Origin: CACKLF01 sp002725175 | GTDB lineage: Bacteria > Pseudomonadota > Alphaproteobacteria > Rhodobacterales > Rhodobacteraceae | Direction: 5' to 3' | DNA: 64,000 nt | Assembly (NCBI GenBank): GCA_002725175.2 | Contig: PBQX02000108.1 | Span: 1 to 64,000 of the forward strand | Shown here: positions 9,201-17,293 of the stretch, piece after piece | Layout of the letters: each line of letters begins with the position of its first letter | Numbering within the stretch: position 1 is the first letter of the stretch | Translations under genes and position numbers: made by a program | Notes under the pieces: generated by a model | Seen by the model: only the letters and a program-made list of their open reading frames with translations | Databases searched by the model: none | What the model was told of the DNA's origin: nothing

Positions 9201-9790
9201 TTTTCACGAGCATTTACCTTTGTAATAACGGGTTCTTCTCTAACATTCATATTATCTTTGAAACATTGACTAAATCTTTTCTTGGTAATTAGGTCTACTG
9301 TTTCAACTTTAAACCATTTTGAAAAGATGTTTGCCAATTTAGCGCCATATCCATTCTTTCCCCCCGTAATTCGTTCTTCATTCTCGTTATAATTTGTACT
9401 TGTTAATAGCTTACCAAATATCATTTCAACAGTATAAATTCCATGTTCTGGATGCATTAAAACATCAATCCCCTTACCATCATTTTCAATTGTTACAACA
9501 CCTGTGTCAGGTTCAATATTAATAGCCAAATAACTGACCCTATCCTTCGTATTTTTACAACGAATATATTGATCCCATGAATTTACAATTACTTCATCAA
9601 CAATCTTGTAAAGACCAGGAATAAATGATAATGCACATTGACTCATTTTATCCTCACATATTTTCCATGAATTTGTAGTTGTTAATTCGACGGAACCAAT
9701 ATATGTGTCAGGTATTTTATAAATATGTTCTTTGTGAGTATGAGCTTTATACTTAGAAACAGCATCATTTGATTCTTTAGATTTCGCCAT
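6299..9790 (-). CDS. TOP2: DNA topoisomerase II (eukaryotic/NCLDV type IIA)
   Basis: The protein has 1163 residues and is a complete type IIA enzyme that passes one duplex through another using ATP. The GHKL ATPase contains GGKNGYGAKLANIFS near residue 147. The TOPRIM domain has LTEGDSAKAMAVAGL near 437 and MTDQDYDGSH near 517, supplying the acidic Mg2+ ligands. The DNA-gate region has the active-site tyrosine in SPRYLHT near 768. The C-terminal coiled coil ends in a short basic tail. The long variable C-terminal extension of cellular enzymes is missing, and the length lies between chlorella-virus and Mimivirus enzymes. It presumably resolves viral genome topology during replication. The 3' end lies four bases from the convergent SLATT gene. 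Confidence 0.97.
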   Translation of the reverse strand: MAKSKESNDAVSKYKAHTHKEHIYKIPDTYIGSVELTTTNSWKICEDKMSQCALSFIPGLYKIVDEVIVNSWDQYIRCKNTKDRVSYLAINIEPDTGVVTIENDGKGIDVLMHPEHGIYTVEMIFGKLLTSTNYNENEERITGGKNGYGAKLANIFSKWFKVETVDLITKKRFSQCFKDNMNVREEPVITKVNAREKSITKVSFLPDFERFGLTGWSNDMIDIFKRRAYEISACCGEKLSVRFNNEYVPIRRFKDFCCMYFDDNDDICYENSNERWEVAVGLSDEFKHVSFVNGIYTAKGGKHVDHVVQLISKKMAEVILKKEKINVKTSYIREHIFLFVNCIIVNPSFDSQTKDYLTTQVSKFGSSCKLADKFFNDLVKIGLMEKVIETYQFKESKQIKKTDGKKKNRIYGIPKLDDANEAGGKRSSECTLILTEGDSAKAMAVAGLSVVGRDLYGVFPLRGKVINAREKITTKQGKGQVMNNTELINMKQILGLEQDAKYKDTSKLRYGHIMIMTDQDYDGSHIKGLIINWLDTFWPELLQISGFVQCMQTPIVKMLQKKKEVLFYNMAKYSEWKLNNPDYQRKGWKAKYYKGLGTSTTAEAKGYFRNMSKMEYIWDDESENSIDMAFNRDRSNDRKSWLGEYNEKIVLDEERNVNYSDFVNKELIHFSNYDLHRSLPHIMDGFKPSQRKILFSCFKRNLKSEIRVAQLAGYVSEHSGYHHGEESLNGAIIAMAQNFVGSNNVHLLQPNGQFGTRILGGKDAGSPRYLHTVLSDITHKIFVQHDENILEYMDDDGLPVEPRYYAPIIPFLLCNGAQGIGTGYSTKIPSYNPKTIVTYLKNKLVNKDLPILKPYYHGFNGSIINIENGGILTKGRYDIINYKTILISELPIGTWMDNYKQFIDEIVTELNNNNQSARGKAYAKCGVYPKNLREWVGVKNYRSQSTESKPHFEIEIEPRILQDWLKKAGQEQRAGVLVDNIEKRFRLTSKISTSNMHLYSVNGVVKKYNNVEQIIEDYSEHRYELYDKRKEYLIKKIKYEMDILANKVKFINSVIDEILDVKKYTKVGLMDWLEENDFMRDSNKSFNYLINMPIYQMTSDMVEQLKETLKNKQDEFNSINDKTLKNMWLDDLNELDKALNSHMLNILKVDEPVHKKTKRTKKK

Positions 9791-9832
9791 ACCGAATACA
9801 ATGTCTATATGCTCATTAACAAATTACTTATA

Positions 9833-10228
9833 TCATTTTTTTTGCATTTGTCGAATACCTAATTTTCTTTTTATTTTTTCTAACACTTTTTTATTAGCTG
9901 GAGTGCCTAGAACACTATTGTTCTCAAAACTAGCGATTACTTCTTCTTTCATATTCATTGATGAAGCAAATTGTTTTCTTGACATCTTTTTAGCGCATCG
10001 AGCTTGCATTATTTCTTTTCCATATTTCAATTTTTCAATTTTATTTGCTTCGGTTGCATCGTCTAGTTTTCTAGAATTATCAGGTGCATCACCTTTTGAT
10101 ATGCGATGATAACTAACAGCTTTACCCTCCCGTTTGGCTTGTCTTTCCTTCAATGAAATCTCTTCTTTTGTTAAAGAACCTCCGGACTGTCTACCAATAT
10201 TAACTGTATTCCAGTCTTGATGTTGCAT
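9833..10228 (-). CDS. MBF1: Multiprotein bridging factor 1 homologue (MBF1)
   Basis: The protein has 131 residues. It begins with MQHQDWNTVNIGR, matching the QDW-x-TV start of eukaryotic and viral MBF1. The linker RKLDDATEANK is followed by a C-terminal helix-turn-helix Cro/C1 domain (KEIMQARCAKKMSRKQFASSM...VIASFENN...KIKRKLGI). MBF1 bridges transcription activators to TBP, and in eukaryotes it also restrains frameshifting on stalled ribosomes. NCLDVs often carry it. It lies directly upstream of topoisomerase II on the same strand and diverges from the helicase-nuclease gene across 70 bases. Confidence 0.9.
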   Translation of the reverse strand: MQHQDWNTVNIGRQSGGSLTKEEISLKERQAKREGKAVSYHRISKGDAPDNSRKLDDATEANKIEKLKYGKEIMQARCAKKMSRKQFASSMNMKEEVIASFENNSVLGTPANKKVLEKIKRKLGIRQMQKK

Positions 10229-10298
10229 TAATTATATTATATATATTTGTAAAAATGAATGCTTAAATATAATTTATAAGTACACAATATTAAAACGA
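10229..10298. promoter_or_regulatory. Divergent promoter region between MBF1 and helicase-nuclease genes
   Basis: This is a 70-base AT-rich gap between two start codons pointing apart. On the + strand it contains AAAAATGAATGCTTAAATA at 10251-10269, about 30 bases before the helicase ATG. A closely similar string lies upstream of the nuclease gene at 33754. The element could be a viral promoter motif, but two occurrences are not proof. Confidence 0.35.
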
Positions 10299-12467
10299 AT
10301 GGCATTACAAGTAACAACCCATTTGTCAACACAGCAAACTATTGCCGCGCCGGCATCTAGGCTCGTCGGACCTTCATATGAACAAAAAAAAATTCTAAAT
10401 TCATTATTAACTGGAAAAAGTGTAATTGTTGATGCAGTTGCTGGAAGTGGAAAAACTACTACAATTTTGTGGATTGCAAAAACATTCCCAGAAAAGAAGT
10501 TACTAATGTTAACTTATAATAGACGTCTTAGAGATGAAACTCGTGAAAAGACCAATAGATTCTTTATTAATAATATGAATGTATTTACTTATCATGGATT
10601 TGTAAGTCGTTATTTTACAAAAAATAGTGCTGGAGCATGCCAGAATGATATTGATATGACATATATGTTAAATATTGGAAAATTAAAGGAAAATATTAAT
10701 TATGACCTAATAATTGTCGACGAAGCACAAGATATGACTCCATTATATTGTAGACTAGTGTCTAAAATTATTGCTGCATCAACAACCACGCCTCACAGCA
10801 TGATACTCCTTGGAGATTGTCATCAAAGTATTTATAATTTTCAAGGTGCCGATTCAAGATTTTTATCTGGAGCAGATAAAATATTTAATCAATATAAAAA
10901 TTGGGATAGATTAACACTTTCAGAATCCTTTAGAATTACTGCGGATATGGCATTATTTATGAATAAAGTCGTTCTAGATGAAAATAGAATAAAGTCATCT
11001 AAACATTTGATAGAAAAACCGAAATATTTTGTGTGTGATATTTTTGATAATACTGAAACTAATCCGGCATTCATAGAAATTAGAAATATATTACAAGAAC
11101 AATCACCAGATACAATATTTATATTAGCACCTTCTGTTAAAAGTACTAAAAGTCCATTAAGAGTGTTGGCACAATTAGTAGGCACTTTAAATGTACCAAT
11201 ATTTGTTCCAGCAAACGACGAAGATAAATTAGATGATGAAATTATTAAAGGAAAGGTTGTATTTTCTACTTACCATTCTACAAAGGGATTAGAAAGAGAC
11301 AATGTATTTGTATTTAATTTTGATGAGTCCTATTTTAACTATTACGAAAAAGAGGAACCCCGTTATAAATGTCCAAATGCATTGTATGTTGCACTAACGA
11401 GAGCGAGACATAAACTATTTATATTTCATCATTATAGAAACGATTATATCTCATTTATTTTCAGATCAAGATTAGATAAATTCACTGATGTTTATAGACC
11501 GCTTCAGCCACCTACTTATAAACCCAAAAGGGTTACGCCATCAAAGGCATTTAATAACAATAGACCACAAACAGTAGGAGCAACTGAATTACTTAAACAT
11601 ATATCCACTGATGTATTAATAAATCTTGTTAGTTATTTAACTATTCAGCAAATACAAGAACCACAAATCAATATATCAATTCCTATTAAAATTTATAACA
11701 CGAATAATACTTGCGAAAGTGTTTCAGAAATTACTGGTATTGCCATTCCTGCATATTTTGAATATATAGACATTGGGAATATGACTGTATATGATGCGGT
11801 CCGCGACGCAAAGGGTTTATCGTTGGGCGGCGGCGATAGCAATGATGTTTGGTTGGGTTCAGATTCGGACTCAGAGTTTGACGCCGGCGCAGCTGCCGAG
11901 CCCGCGGCTGCAGAGCCGACTCTATGGGATGGTGAAACACAAATAACAATTCCAGAATTATTACATATTTCTAATGAATGGGCAGCAATTATGACAGGAT
12001 ACAGTCACAAGTTAAAACAAATTACTGACTATAATTGGGTAACTGAAGAAAATCTTACAAAAACTCTAGAAAGAATGCGTGAGTTAAATTTATCATCAGA
12101 ATCATTATTTGAACAAGAATATGAAATAGGTCCTTGTAGTGATACTATGATGAGGAAGCTTATTGGATATGTTGATATTAAGGATGGAAATAACGTATAT
12201 GAGATTAAATGTGTTGAATCTATAACTACGGAACATTTCATTCAATTGGCTATATATATGTATATGATTTCGTACACAAATCCATATAAATATAGGAGTA
12301 CAAATTTCATATTATACAACGTATTATCTGGAGAAAAATACAGTATAAGTGCTAAAATACCTGATCTTGTAAACATGATTAGGGAATTATTTGCAGCCAA
12401 ATATTCCAATAATCGAAAGAAAGAGACTGATGAAATATTTTATGGAAAAAATAGAAATATTAATTAG
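10299..12467 (+). CDS. UvrD/Rep-like SF1 helicase fused to a PD-(D/E)xK nuclease
   Basis: The protein has 722 residues. The SF1 helicase half shows Walker A AVAGSGKTTT (about 45-54), motif Ia MLTYNRRLR, YHGF, Walker B IIVDEAQD (about 143), motif III LLGDCHQSIYNFQGA, motif IV-like SESFRI, motif V FSTYHSTKGLE and motif VI ALTRARHKL. After a GC-rich Ala/Asp linker (about 505-545), the C-terminal part has GYVDIKDGNNVYEIKC followed by QLAIYMY. This is the D...E-x-K core plus the QxxxY motif of RecB/Cas4-type nucleases. A single polypeptide probably unwinds and trims DNA ends during repair or recombination. Its 3' end overlaps the convergent cold-shock gene by eight bases. Confidence 0.9.
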   Translation: MALQVTTHLSTQQTIAAPASRLVGPSYEQKKILNSLLTGKSVIVDAVAGSGKTTTILWIAKTFPEKKLLMLTYNRRLRDETREKTNRFFINNMNVFTYHGFVSRYFTKNSAGACQNDIDMTYMLNIGKLKENINYDLIIVDEAQDMTPLYCRLVSKIIAASTTTPHSMILLGDCHQSIYNFQGADSRFLSGADKIFNQYKNWDRLTLSESFRITADMALFMNKVVLDENRIKSSKHLIEKPKYFVCDIFDNTETNPAFIEIRNILQEQSPDTIFILAPSVKSTKSPLRVLAQLVGTLNVPIFVPANDEDKLDDEIIKGKVVFSTYHSTKGLERDNVFVFNFDESYFNYYEKEEPRYKCPNALYVALTRARHKLFIFHHYRNDYISFIFRSRLDKFTDVYRPLQPPTYKPKRVTPSKAFNNNRPQTVGATELLKHISTDVLINLVSYLTIQQIQEPQINISIPIKIYNTNNTCESVSEITGIAIPAYFEYIDIGNMTVYDAVRDAKGLSLGGGDSNDVWLGSDSDSEFDAGAAAEPAAAEPTLWDGETQITIPELLHISNEWAAIMTGYSHKLKQITDYNWVTEENLTKTLERMRELNLSSESLFEQEYEIGPCSDTMMRKLIGYVDIKDGNNVYEIKCVESITTEHFIQLAIYMYMISYTNPYKYRSTNFILYNVLSGEKYSISAKIPDLVNMIRELFAAKYSNNRKKETDEIFYGKNRNIN

Positions 12468-12915
12468 ATGACGACAGATATAATTCTTTTGCCTTATTAG
12501 ATAAGTGTTCATTATTTGAAAAATCAGCAATGTCAAGTTGTCTTACACTAAAAATTTGCGAATACTTATTCATATTATTAATATGTGGCATTGAATCTTT
12601 TATTGATGTTAATAATTGCCCATTGTTTGGACCTGATACTTTACATGCTTGTATACCACCATTATTCGAATTACATAAGCATGATTCTATTTCAAATTCT
12701 ACAAATTCTCCTTTGTAAAGTGTATGATATTCTTTTTCAGATAATTGTAAATTTGACCAATGAACAAATACATCTACGTCTACATCTTCAACTCTATTTC
12801 TATGTGTTATAAAACCATATCCAAGTTTACTGTTAAACCACTTAACTCGGCCTAAAATTCTCTTTTTTGATTTCAATAATTCAAGCATTATGTTTTCTTT
12901 TATTAAAAATTTCAC
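12460..12915 (-). CDS. Cold-shock-domain nucleic-acid-binding protein (copy 1)
   Basis: The protein has 151 residues. An N-terminal cold-shock domain (about 20-95) shows RNP1-like KLGYGFIT and RNP2-like VDVFVHW on the GRVKWFNSKLGYG scaffold. These residues stack on single-stranded RNA or DNA. The tail of about 55 residues has no known domain. The annotated start gives a nine-residue leader. The ATG at 12886-12888 (MLELLKSKKR) is an equally good start and would leave more promoter space before the divergent gene at 12942. It likely acts as an RNA chaperone or transcription regulator. A second cold-shock protein is at 38084-38626. Confidence 0.88.
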   Translation of the reverse strand: MKFLIKENIMLELLKSKKRILGRVKWFNSKLGYGFITHRNRVEDVDVDVFVHWSNLQLSEKEYHTLYKGEFVEFEIESCLCNSNNGGIQACKVSGPNNGQLLTSIKDSMPHINNMNKYSQIFSVRQLDIADFSNNEHLSNKAKELYLSSSN

Positions 12916-12941
12916 AATTTTTTTTCAAAAAAATACATTCT

Positions 12942-13349
12942 ATGATTATGGAACTAAATATACCTACAGAATTGATTCATATTATCGAATCATATTCACG
13001 TAAGATTCAACCAATTTTATTGTTGGAAGATATAATTAATTATGCTTCAACTTTAAAGCAATTAGAACAGATGTATAATAAAGTTATTTATACAAAATAT
13101 TCAGATGCGTGGGCCGAGCCATGCCATACGCCAATACCTTGGTATAGTGAATTTATAAAAGGTCTTAATATTATAAACGCCAACCTCCCACCGTTCTCGC
13201 GCGCGCGCGACGCGAGGCTCGCGAGATTGCATTGGGCAAAATATAGTCCAGAATATCGAAATAAAGTATATGAACTGTTAAAAAGAAACCTGAATCTACA
13301 TTTACGTCGGCGTCCGGGCGACGCGACATGTTCGCCAGCGCGCTTATAA
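12942..13349 (+). CDS. Small protein with F-box-like N-terminus
   Basis: The ATG at 12942 gives 135 residues. An upstream in-frame ATG at 12867 would overlap the divergent cold-shock gene and is less likely. The first 20 residues (MELNIPTELIHIIESYS) resemble the start of an F-box or the IPxELxxxIxSY helix common in giant-virus proteins. The rest is helical with no known fold. A GC-rich patch at about 13185-13230 and another at the 3' end encode Arg/Ala-rich stretches that contrast with the AT-rich body. Function unknown. Confidence 0.6.
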   Translation: MIMELNIPTELIHIIESYSRKIQPILLLEDIINYASTLKQLEQMYNKVIYTKYSDAWAEPCHTPIPWYSEFIKGLNIINANLPPFSRARDARLARLHWAKYSPEYRNKVYELLKRNLNLHLRRRPGDATCSPARL

Positions 13350-13355
13350 GCATAT

Positions 13356-13376
13356 TTTTAATATTAAATATTAAAA
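13356..13376 (+). terminator. AT-rich hairpin after the F-box-like gene
   Basis: TTTTAATATT and its exact reverse complement AATATTAAAA are separated by one base, seven bases past the stop at 13349 and ten bases before the next start. This fits the Mimivirus rule of palindromic polyadenylation sites between tandem genes. In a sequence this AT-rich it may also be chance. Confidence 0.4.
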
Positions 13377-13386
13377 TAATTTTCAA

Positions 13387-14232
13387 ATGACTAAAAAAAA
13401 AACTTCTAAAAATGTATTACCTCAGGAAGTTATACTCAGTGGTGGAAATTTTGCAACAGTATGTTTTTTGGGTGCGATACAGGCCCTTATTGAAAAGAAA
13501 CAGTTTGACATTAAAAATGTAAAAAAATGGATTTGTACTTCGGGTGGAAGTGTTGTTGCTTTATTTTTAACAATAGGATATACACCAGAAAGACTAATAC
13601 ATATTTTAAAACAAGTACCCATATCAAAAATTAGTCCTTTGAATTCAGATAAATGGTTGGGATTTTTTGATAAATATGGTATACACGATACATCTAAATT
13701 CAAATGGTTATTTTCATTAATGATGGAACACATATCGTGGTCACCAGACACAACATTTAAAGAACTGTATGATAAACTAAATGTTGAACTTGTTTTCACA
13801 ACATATTGTTTAAACACCCAATCTGTTGTCTTACTAAATCATATAAATACACCAAATTTGAAAATATTAGATGGAATATGTATGTCAATTGCTGTCCCGT
13901 TTTTATTTGCTCCAGTAAAATATAAGAACGAACACTATATTGATGCCTTTTTAGTAAGTATACATCCGGTTGAATATTGTTCAAAAAGTGCACGCTCTAT
14001 TAGTTTTTGCTTAGAAGGAAAGAATGAATACGTTGAAAATATTGAACTAATAAATTATATAAGAATTATAATAAATTCTCCGATTAATAAATTACAAAAT
14101 ACATTTTTAAATAACTACAAAGGTAAAACTATAACAATTAAATGTAATTACAAATTCGACGCATCATTTGAAATGAACTCTGACACACTTGAATTTTTTT
14201 ATAATACAGGTTACGATGAGATAAACAAATAA
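13387..14232 (+). CDS. Patatin-like phospholipase
   Basis: The protein has 281 residues. The N-terminal strand LSGGNFATVCFLGAI corresponds to the glycine-rich oxyanion loop of patatins. The nucleophile elbow is CTSGGS with Ser52, a variant of G-x-S-x-G whose first Gly is replaced by Cys. The dyad aspartate is D186 in HYIDAFL, where the usual DGG/DGA is DAF. These proteins hydrolyse acyl esters of membrane lipids. There is no signal peptide, so it should act in the host cytosol or in the virion factory. Activity is plausible because both dyad residues are present, though the elbow deviates from consensus. It is common among giant viruses and intracellular bacteria. Confidence 0.85.
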   Translation: MTKKKTSKNVLPQEVILSGGNFATVCFLGAIQALIEKKQFDIKNVKKWICTSGGSVVALFLTIGYTPERLIHILKQVPISKISPLNSDKWLGFFDKYGIHDTSKFKWLFSLMMEHISWSPDTTFKELYDKLNVELVFTTYCLNTQSVVLLNHINTPNLKILDGICMSIAVPFLFAPVKYKNEHYIDAFLVSIHPVEYCSKSARSISFCLEGKNEYVENIELINYIRIIINSPINKLQNTFLNNYKGKTITIKCNYKFDASFEMNSDTLEFFYNTGYDEINK

Positions 14233-14258
14233 TAAGACTAATACTACTAATTATAACA

Positions 14259-15173
14259 ATGAATCAAAATTCGAACCAAATACAAATACACTCGGAAATA
14301 CAAGAAAGATTGTATCAATACATAAGTAATGGTATTTTAAATACTATTTTCTATGGTGGACCAGGAGTTGGCAAACATACACTAATACTTAATATGTTTA
14401 GGTCATTAAATCCTAATTTGAATGAAAAAGAAAAGGTGCAATTCTGGGAAGAAACGGGTGTTAGGATATATTCAACATCAAATTATATACGTTTTGATGC
14501 AAAAGAATGTGTTCGCAAAAAGGCAAACTTACCAAAAATAATTGAAGAAATAAGTAGAACCAGAGATATTTCAGCAGACTCTAATAAAATTATTTATATT
14601 AGATATATAAACTATTTAGGTTCTCAACAAGAAGCATTTCGGCAATTAGTTGAAGATACACACTTAACTTGTAGATATGTATTTACTTGTAGAAACATAG
14701 ACACTATAGATCCTGCACTCAATAGTAGATGTCTTCTTATTCGAGTACCCGCACCAAATAACGATACCTTAATTGATTTTACACATTCACATAGTATTCA
14801 TAATCTGGAGTCAAGTCATATTGATACTATTATATCATATTCAAACAAAAATCTGAATACTCTAAAACACATAATTATGTACACTAATAAAATGTTTAAA
14901 ACAGATAATTTTAAACTAAGAAACATCCTATCAGATATGGCAAATAGTATTGTTTCAGATATAAAAGTAACAGAAAAAATATCAAAAATTCAAACATTAT
15001 CGGAAAAATATCACTACAGTGAACTTAATATATTAGACCTATGCAAACAAATGGATAATATAGATTTATTTGTTAAAGAACTCCATAATTATTCATCTAT
15101 ACTAAATCCATCTTTGTATGATACATGCGTATTATTTCTTAAAATAACGGAAGTTTTTAATGAAAATATGTAA
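14259..15173 (+). CDS. Clamp-loader (RFC) small-subunit-like AAA+ ATPase
   Basis: The protein has 304 residues. It has Walker A YGGPGVGKHT (about 33-42), a degenerate Walker B IIYIRYIN lacking the usual DE, and the sensor/arginine-finger segment PALNSRCLLIRV with SRC intact. The C-terminal helical collar follows. RFC loads the sliding clamp PCNA onto primer-template junctions. The pattern (intact SRC, poor Walker B) resembles the RFC3/RFC5-type subunits. Two further RFC-like genes are in this window (19334, 44397), so a multi-subunit viral clamp loader is likely. Confidence 0.85.
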   Translation: MNQNSNQIQIHSEIQERLYQYISNGILNTIFYGGPGVGKHTLILNMFRSLNPNLNEKEKVQFWEETGVRIYSTSNYIRFDAKECVRKKANLPKIIEEISRTRDISADSNKIIYIRYINYLGSQQEAFRQLVEDTHLTCRYVFTCRNIDTIDPALNSRCLLIRVPAPNNDTLIDFTHSHSIHNLESSHIDTIISYSNKNLNTLKHIIMYTNKMFKTDNFKLRNILSDMANSIVSDIKVTEKISKIQTLSEKYHYSELNILDLCKQMDNIDLFVKELHNYSSILNPSLYDTCVLFLKITEVFNENM

Positions 15174-15186
15174 CACAATATGTATC

Positions 15187-17220
15187 TTAATTATTTATAT
15201 TTAAACGTCTCAAGCGTTCATTTAAGCGTTCTTCCATAGCTGCTCTAGCATCATTACGTGCACGTGCAATGACCGACTCATCGGCCAAGGGCGCTGTCGG
15301 TGACTCCGGTGCGTCGTCCGGCACCTCTGGAACCGGTTCATTCATGGAACTGAGCACAGTGTCCGCGCTATTCAGTCGACTACTCCTAGTCCGTGGTTTT
15401 AGTTTCCATGCTTTCTTAGCTTCTCTAGCTTTTTCTAGTGCAACTTTTCTAGCTTCTGCCGCATATGGTCCCTCTTTAACTTCCTCTTTAACTTCATCAT
15501 CATCATCATCCTCATCTTTAACTTCATCTTTCATTCTAGCTTTTTCTAGTGCAGCTTTTCTAGCTTCCGCCGCATATGGTCCTTCTTTAACTTCCTCTTT
15601 AACTTTCTCTTGAACGTCCTCTTTAACTTCCTCTTTAACTTCCTCTTTAACTTTCTCTTTAACGTCCTCTTCTGGTTTTTGCTGTTGAAGTGTTTTTGGT
15701 TTTTCCCAAAAAATCGCCTTCTTATCTTCTCCCGGAATGCTGGTGAATCCCAACGCAATGTTCGAGGGTCTTTTGATATTATCTTTTAGTTTTTCATTTC
15801 GCCATTTCCCCTCATATATACCATTATAACTGTAGCTGTCAACTGTTTTCATTTCATCTAGTTTCTTTAAATATGGATGTATTCCTAGATTATGAACGGA
15901 TTCAGTGTTTGAATCATTGATATTATCTTGAAGAGCTTTTTTCATTTCGGCACGTTTTTTATTAAATGAATCTTTTAATATCTCTTCCTTTTCTCTTTCA
16001 GTATTTATTGGCTGTGCTTTTACTCTCCTATGAACATATTCAAAATAGGGACTCGCCGCGGCAATAGGCTGTTGTGTGTCGGAAAGTCCGGGGATAGGAG
16101 CATTAATCCATTTTTCTCGGCTTGGAATTTCGATCTCTACTTCTTCTCCCGAAATATCTAAATAAACAATATTACCAGGTACAAAACGCTCTCTCCAGTT
16201 ATGTCCTATATATATTTTATATGTATTATAAAACTCTGGTTTTTCTTTATAATATGGGCTTGGGTCTTCCATTTTCATTAGGTCACGCTCCTCTTCCGGA
16301 ACTGTATATTTTGTAATAGCACCATCTATGTATGGTTCTTCATCTGAATCTATGTATGATTCTTCATCTGAATCTATGGAAGAATTTATGTATGATTTTT
16401 CATAGCTATTTTCAGACGAACTTTCTTCTTCATTTCCATAATCACTGTCAGAACCGTTCCGCGACGAATTGTAAGAAGAACCATCATCCTCCGTGGATGG
16501 GCTCGAGGAATGCGACGCGGACCTCGACGCAGAATCATTTGTGGATGATTCTGAGTCGTCGGACACGTGACCACGACGTGGGCCGCGCAAGTCAGACTCT
16601 TCAATTCGCAGGAGATCATACAATAACTTCGGCTGGCCGCAATCAACGGCTCGGCGTCTTAAGGCTCGCGTCTCTCGGCCGCGGGTCCAACTTGGTGGTG
16701 TAAGGAGCTTTACTTCATAGAAAGTTTCGAGGCGGTTAGGTGCATGGTCGCGGGGGAGGGTGATATGCTGCCAAATTATGCAATCCCACCAATTCCCCAT
16801 CCAGAAAGCTTTTACTTTAGCATTTATAGGAAAAGCTAGGCCATAGTCGTTATAGTAACTGCGTGGAATTGTATATGTATTCTCTTCTTCGTATTCACCT
16901 GTCTTCTCTTCTGGCCATCCTATTGCTTCTTCATTATTATCTGAATAAGCTTCCTCTTCTTCGTATTCCGCGTCATCGCCTTGCGATGACTCCGTAGATG
17001 ATGAATCTGAATTATATAATATATCATAAGGAGATGCACCTCCAAGCAGTTTGAGGCGTGATTCATTATTAAATGTTTCCAAAGGATTTTCTGGTATATC
17101 AGGGTCAGTTATCGACAATGACTGGCGAAGAGGTGCCCTGTATTTTCCAAAATCAGGACCTTTATTGTAATTTCCACCATATATTAATTTGGTATAATTA
17201 TTCCTTCTTTTAGAAAACAT
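15187..17220 (-). CDS. Mosaic acidic/repeat protein with Tudor-like segments
   Basis: The protein has 677 residues and no confident family. The N-terminus (KLIYGGNYNKGPDFGKYRAPLR) is basic and Tyr-rich. An acidic Ser/Glu stretch follows, then a small beta-barrel-like segment INAKVKAFWMGNWWDCIIWQ...YEVKLL that recalls Tudor/chromo barrels. A second related piece has GNIVYLDISGEEVEIEIP. The C-terminal third is lysine/glutamate-rich with EEVKE repeats and two near-identical EGPYAAEARKxALEKA units. GC-rich islands encode the Asp/Ser and Ala/Arg runs. Possible roles are chromatin or histone-tail binding, or a virion core matrix. The start codon diverges from the 17294 gene across 73 bases. Confidence 0.75.
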   Translation of the reverse strand: MFSKRRNNYTKLIYGGNYNKGPDFGKYRAPLRQSLSITDPDIPENPLETFNNESRLKLLGGASPYDILYNSDSSSTESSQGDDAEYEEEEAYSDNNEEAIGWPEEKTGEYEEENTYTIPRSYYNDYGLAFPINAKVKAFWMGNWWDCIIWQHITLPRDHAPNRLETFYEVKLLTPPSWTRGRETRALRRRAVDCGQPKLLYDLLRIEESDLRGPRRGHVSDDSESSTNDSASRSASHSSSPSTEDDGSSYNSSRNGSDSDYGNEEESSSENSYEKSYINSSIDSDEESYIDSDEEPYIDGAITKYTVPEEERDLMKMEDPSPYYKEKPEFYNTYKIYIGHNWRERFVPGNIVYLDISGEEVEIEIPSREKWINAPIPGLSDTQQPIAAASPYFEYVHRRVKAQPINTEREKEEILKDSFNKKRAEMKKALQDNINDSNTESVHNLGIHPYLKKLDEMKTVDSYSYNGIYEGKWRNEKLKDNIKRPSNIALGFTSIPGEDKKAIFWEKPKTLQQQKPEEDVKEKVKEEVKEEVKEDVQEKVKEEVKEGPYAAEARKAALEKARMKDEVKDEDDDDDEVKEEVKEGPYAAEARKVALEKAREAKKAWKLKPRTRSSRLNSADTVLSSMNEPVPEVPDDAPESPTAPLADESVIARARNDARAAMEERLNERLRRLNINN
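15440..15690 (-). repeat. Tandem EEVKE and EGPYAAEARK coding repeats
   Basis: The 3' part of the mosaic gene holds two copies of a unit encoding EGPYAAEARKxALEKA (around 15430-15480 and 15535-15590) separated by an Asp run. An EEVKEEVKE array lies on the N-terminal side of the second. The near identity of the copies at the DNA level indicates recent duplication or slippage. Confidence 0.7.
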
Positions 17221-17293
17221 TATTAAATTATTAAAATATATTATTTTCTGGGTAAAAAATATTATTTAATTAATTTTTGATATATTATATAAT

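Noticed and set aside
11731..11949. Small minus-strand frame within the helicase-nuclease linker
   Set aside because: It is opposite a GC-rich linker in a convincing gene; nothing supports it.
15269..16703. Several + strand open frames over the mosaic protein
   Set aside because: They are shadows of repeat and GC-rich coding DNA with no domain similarity and poor starts.
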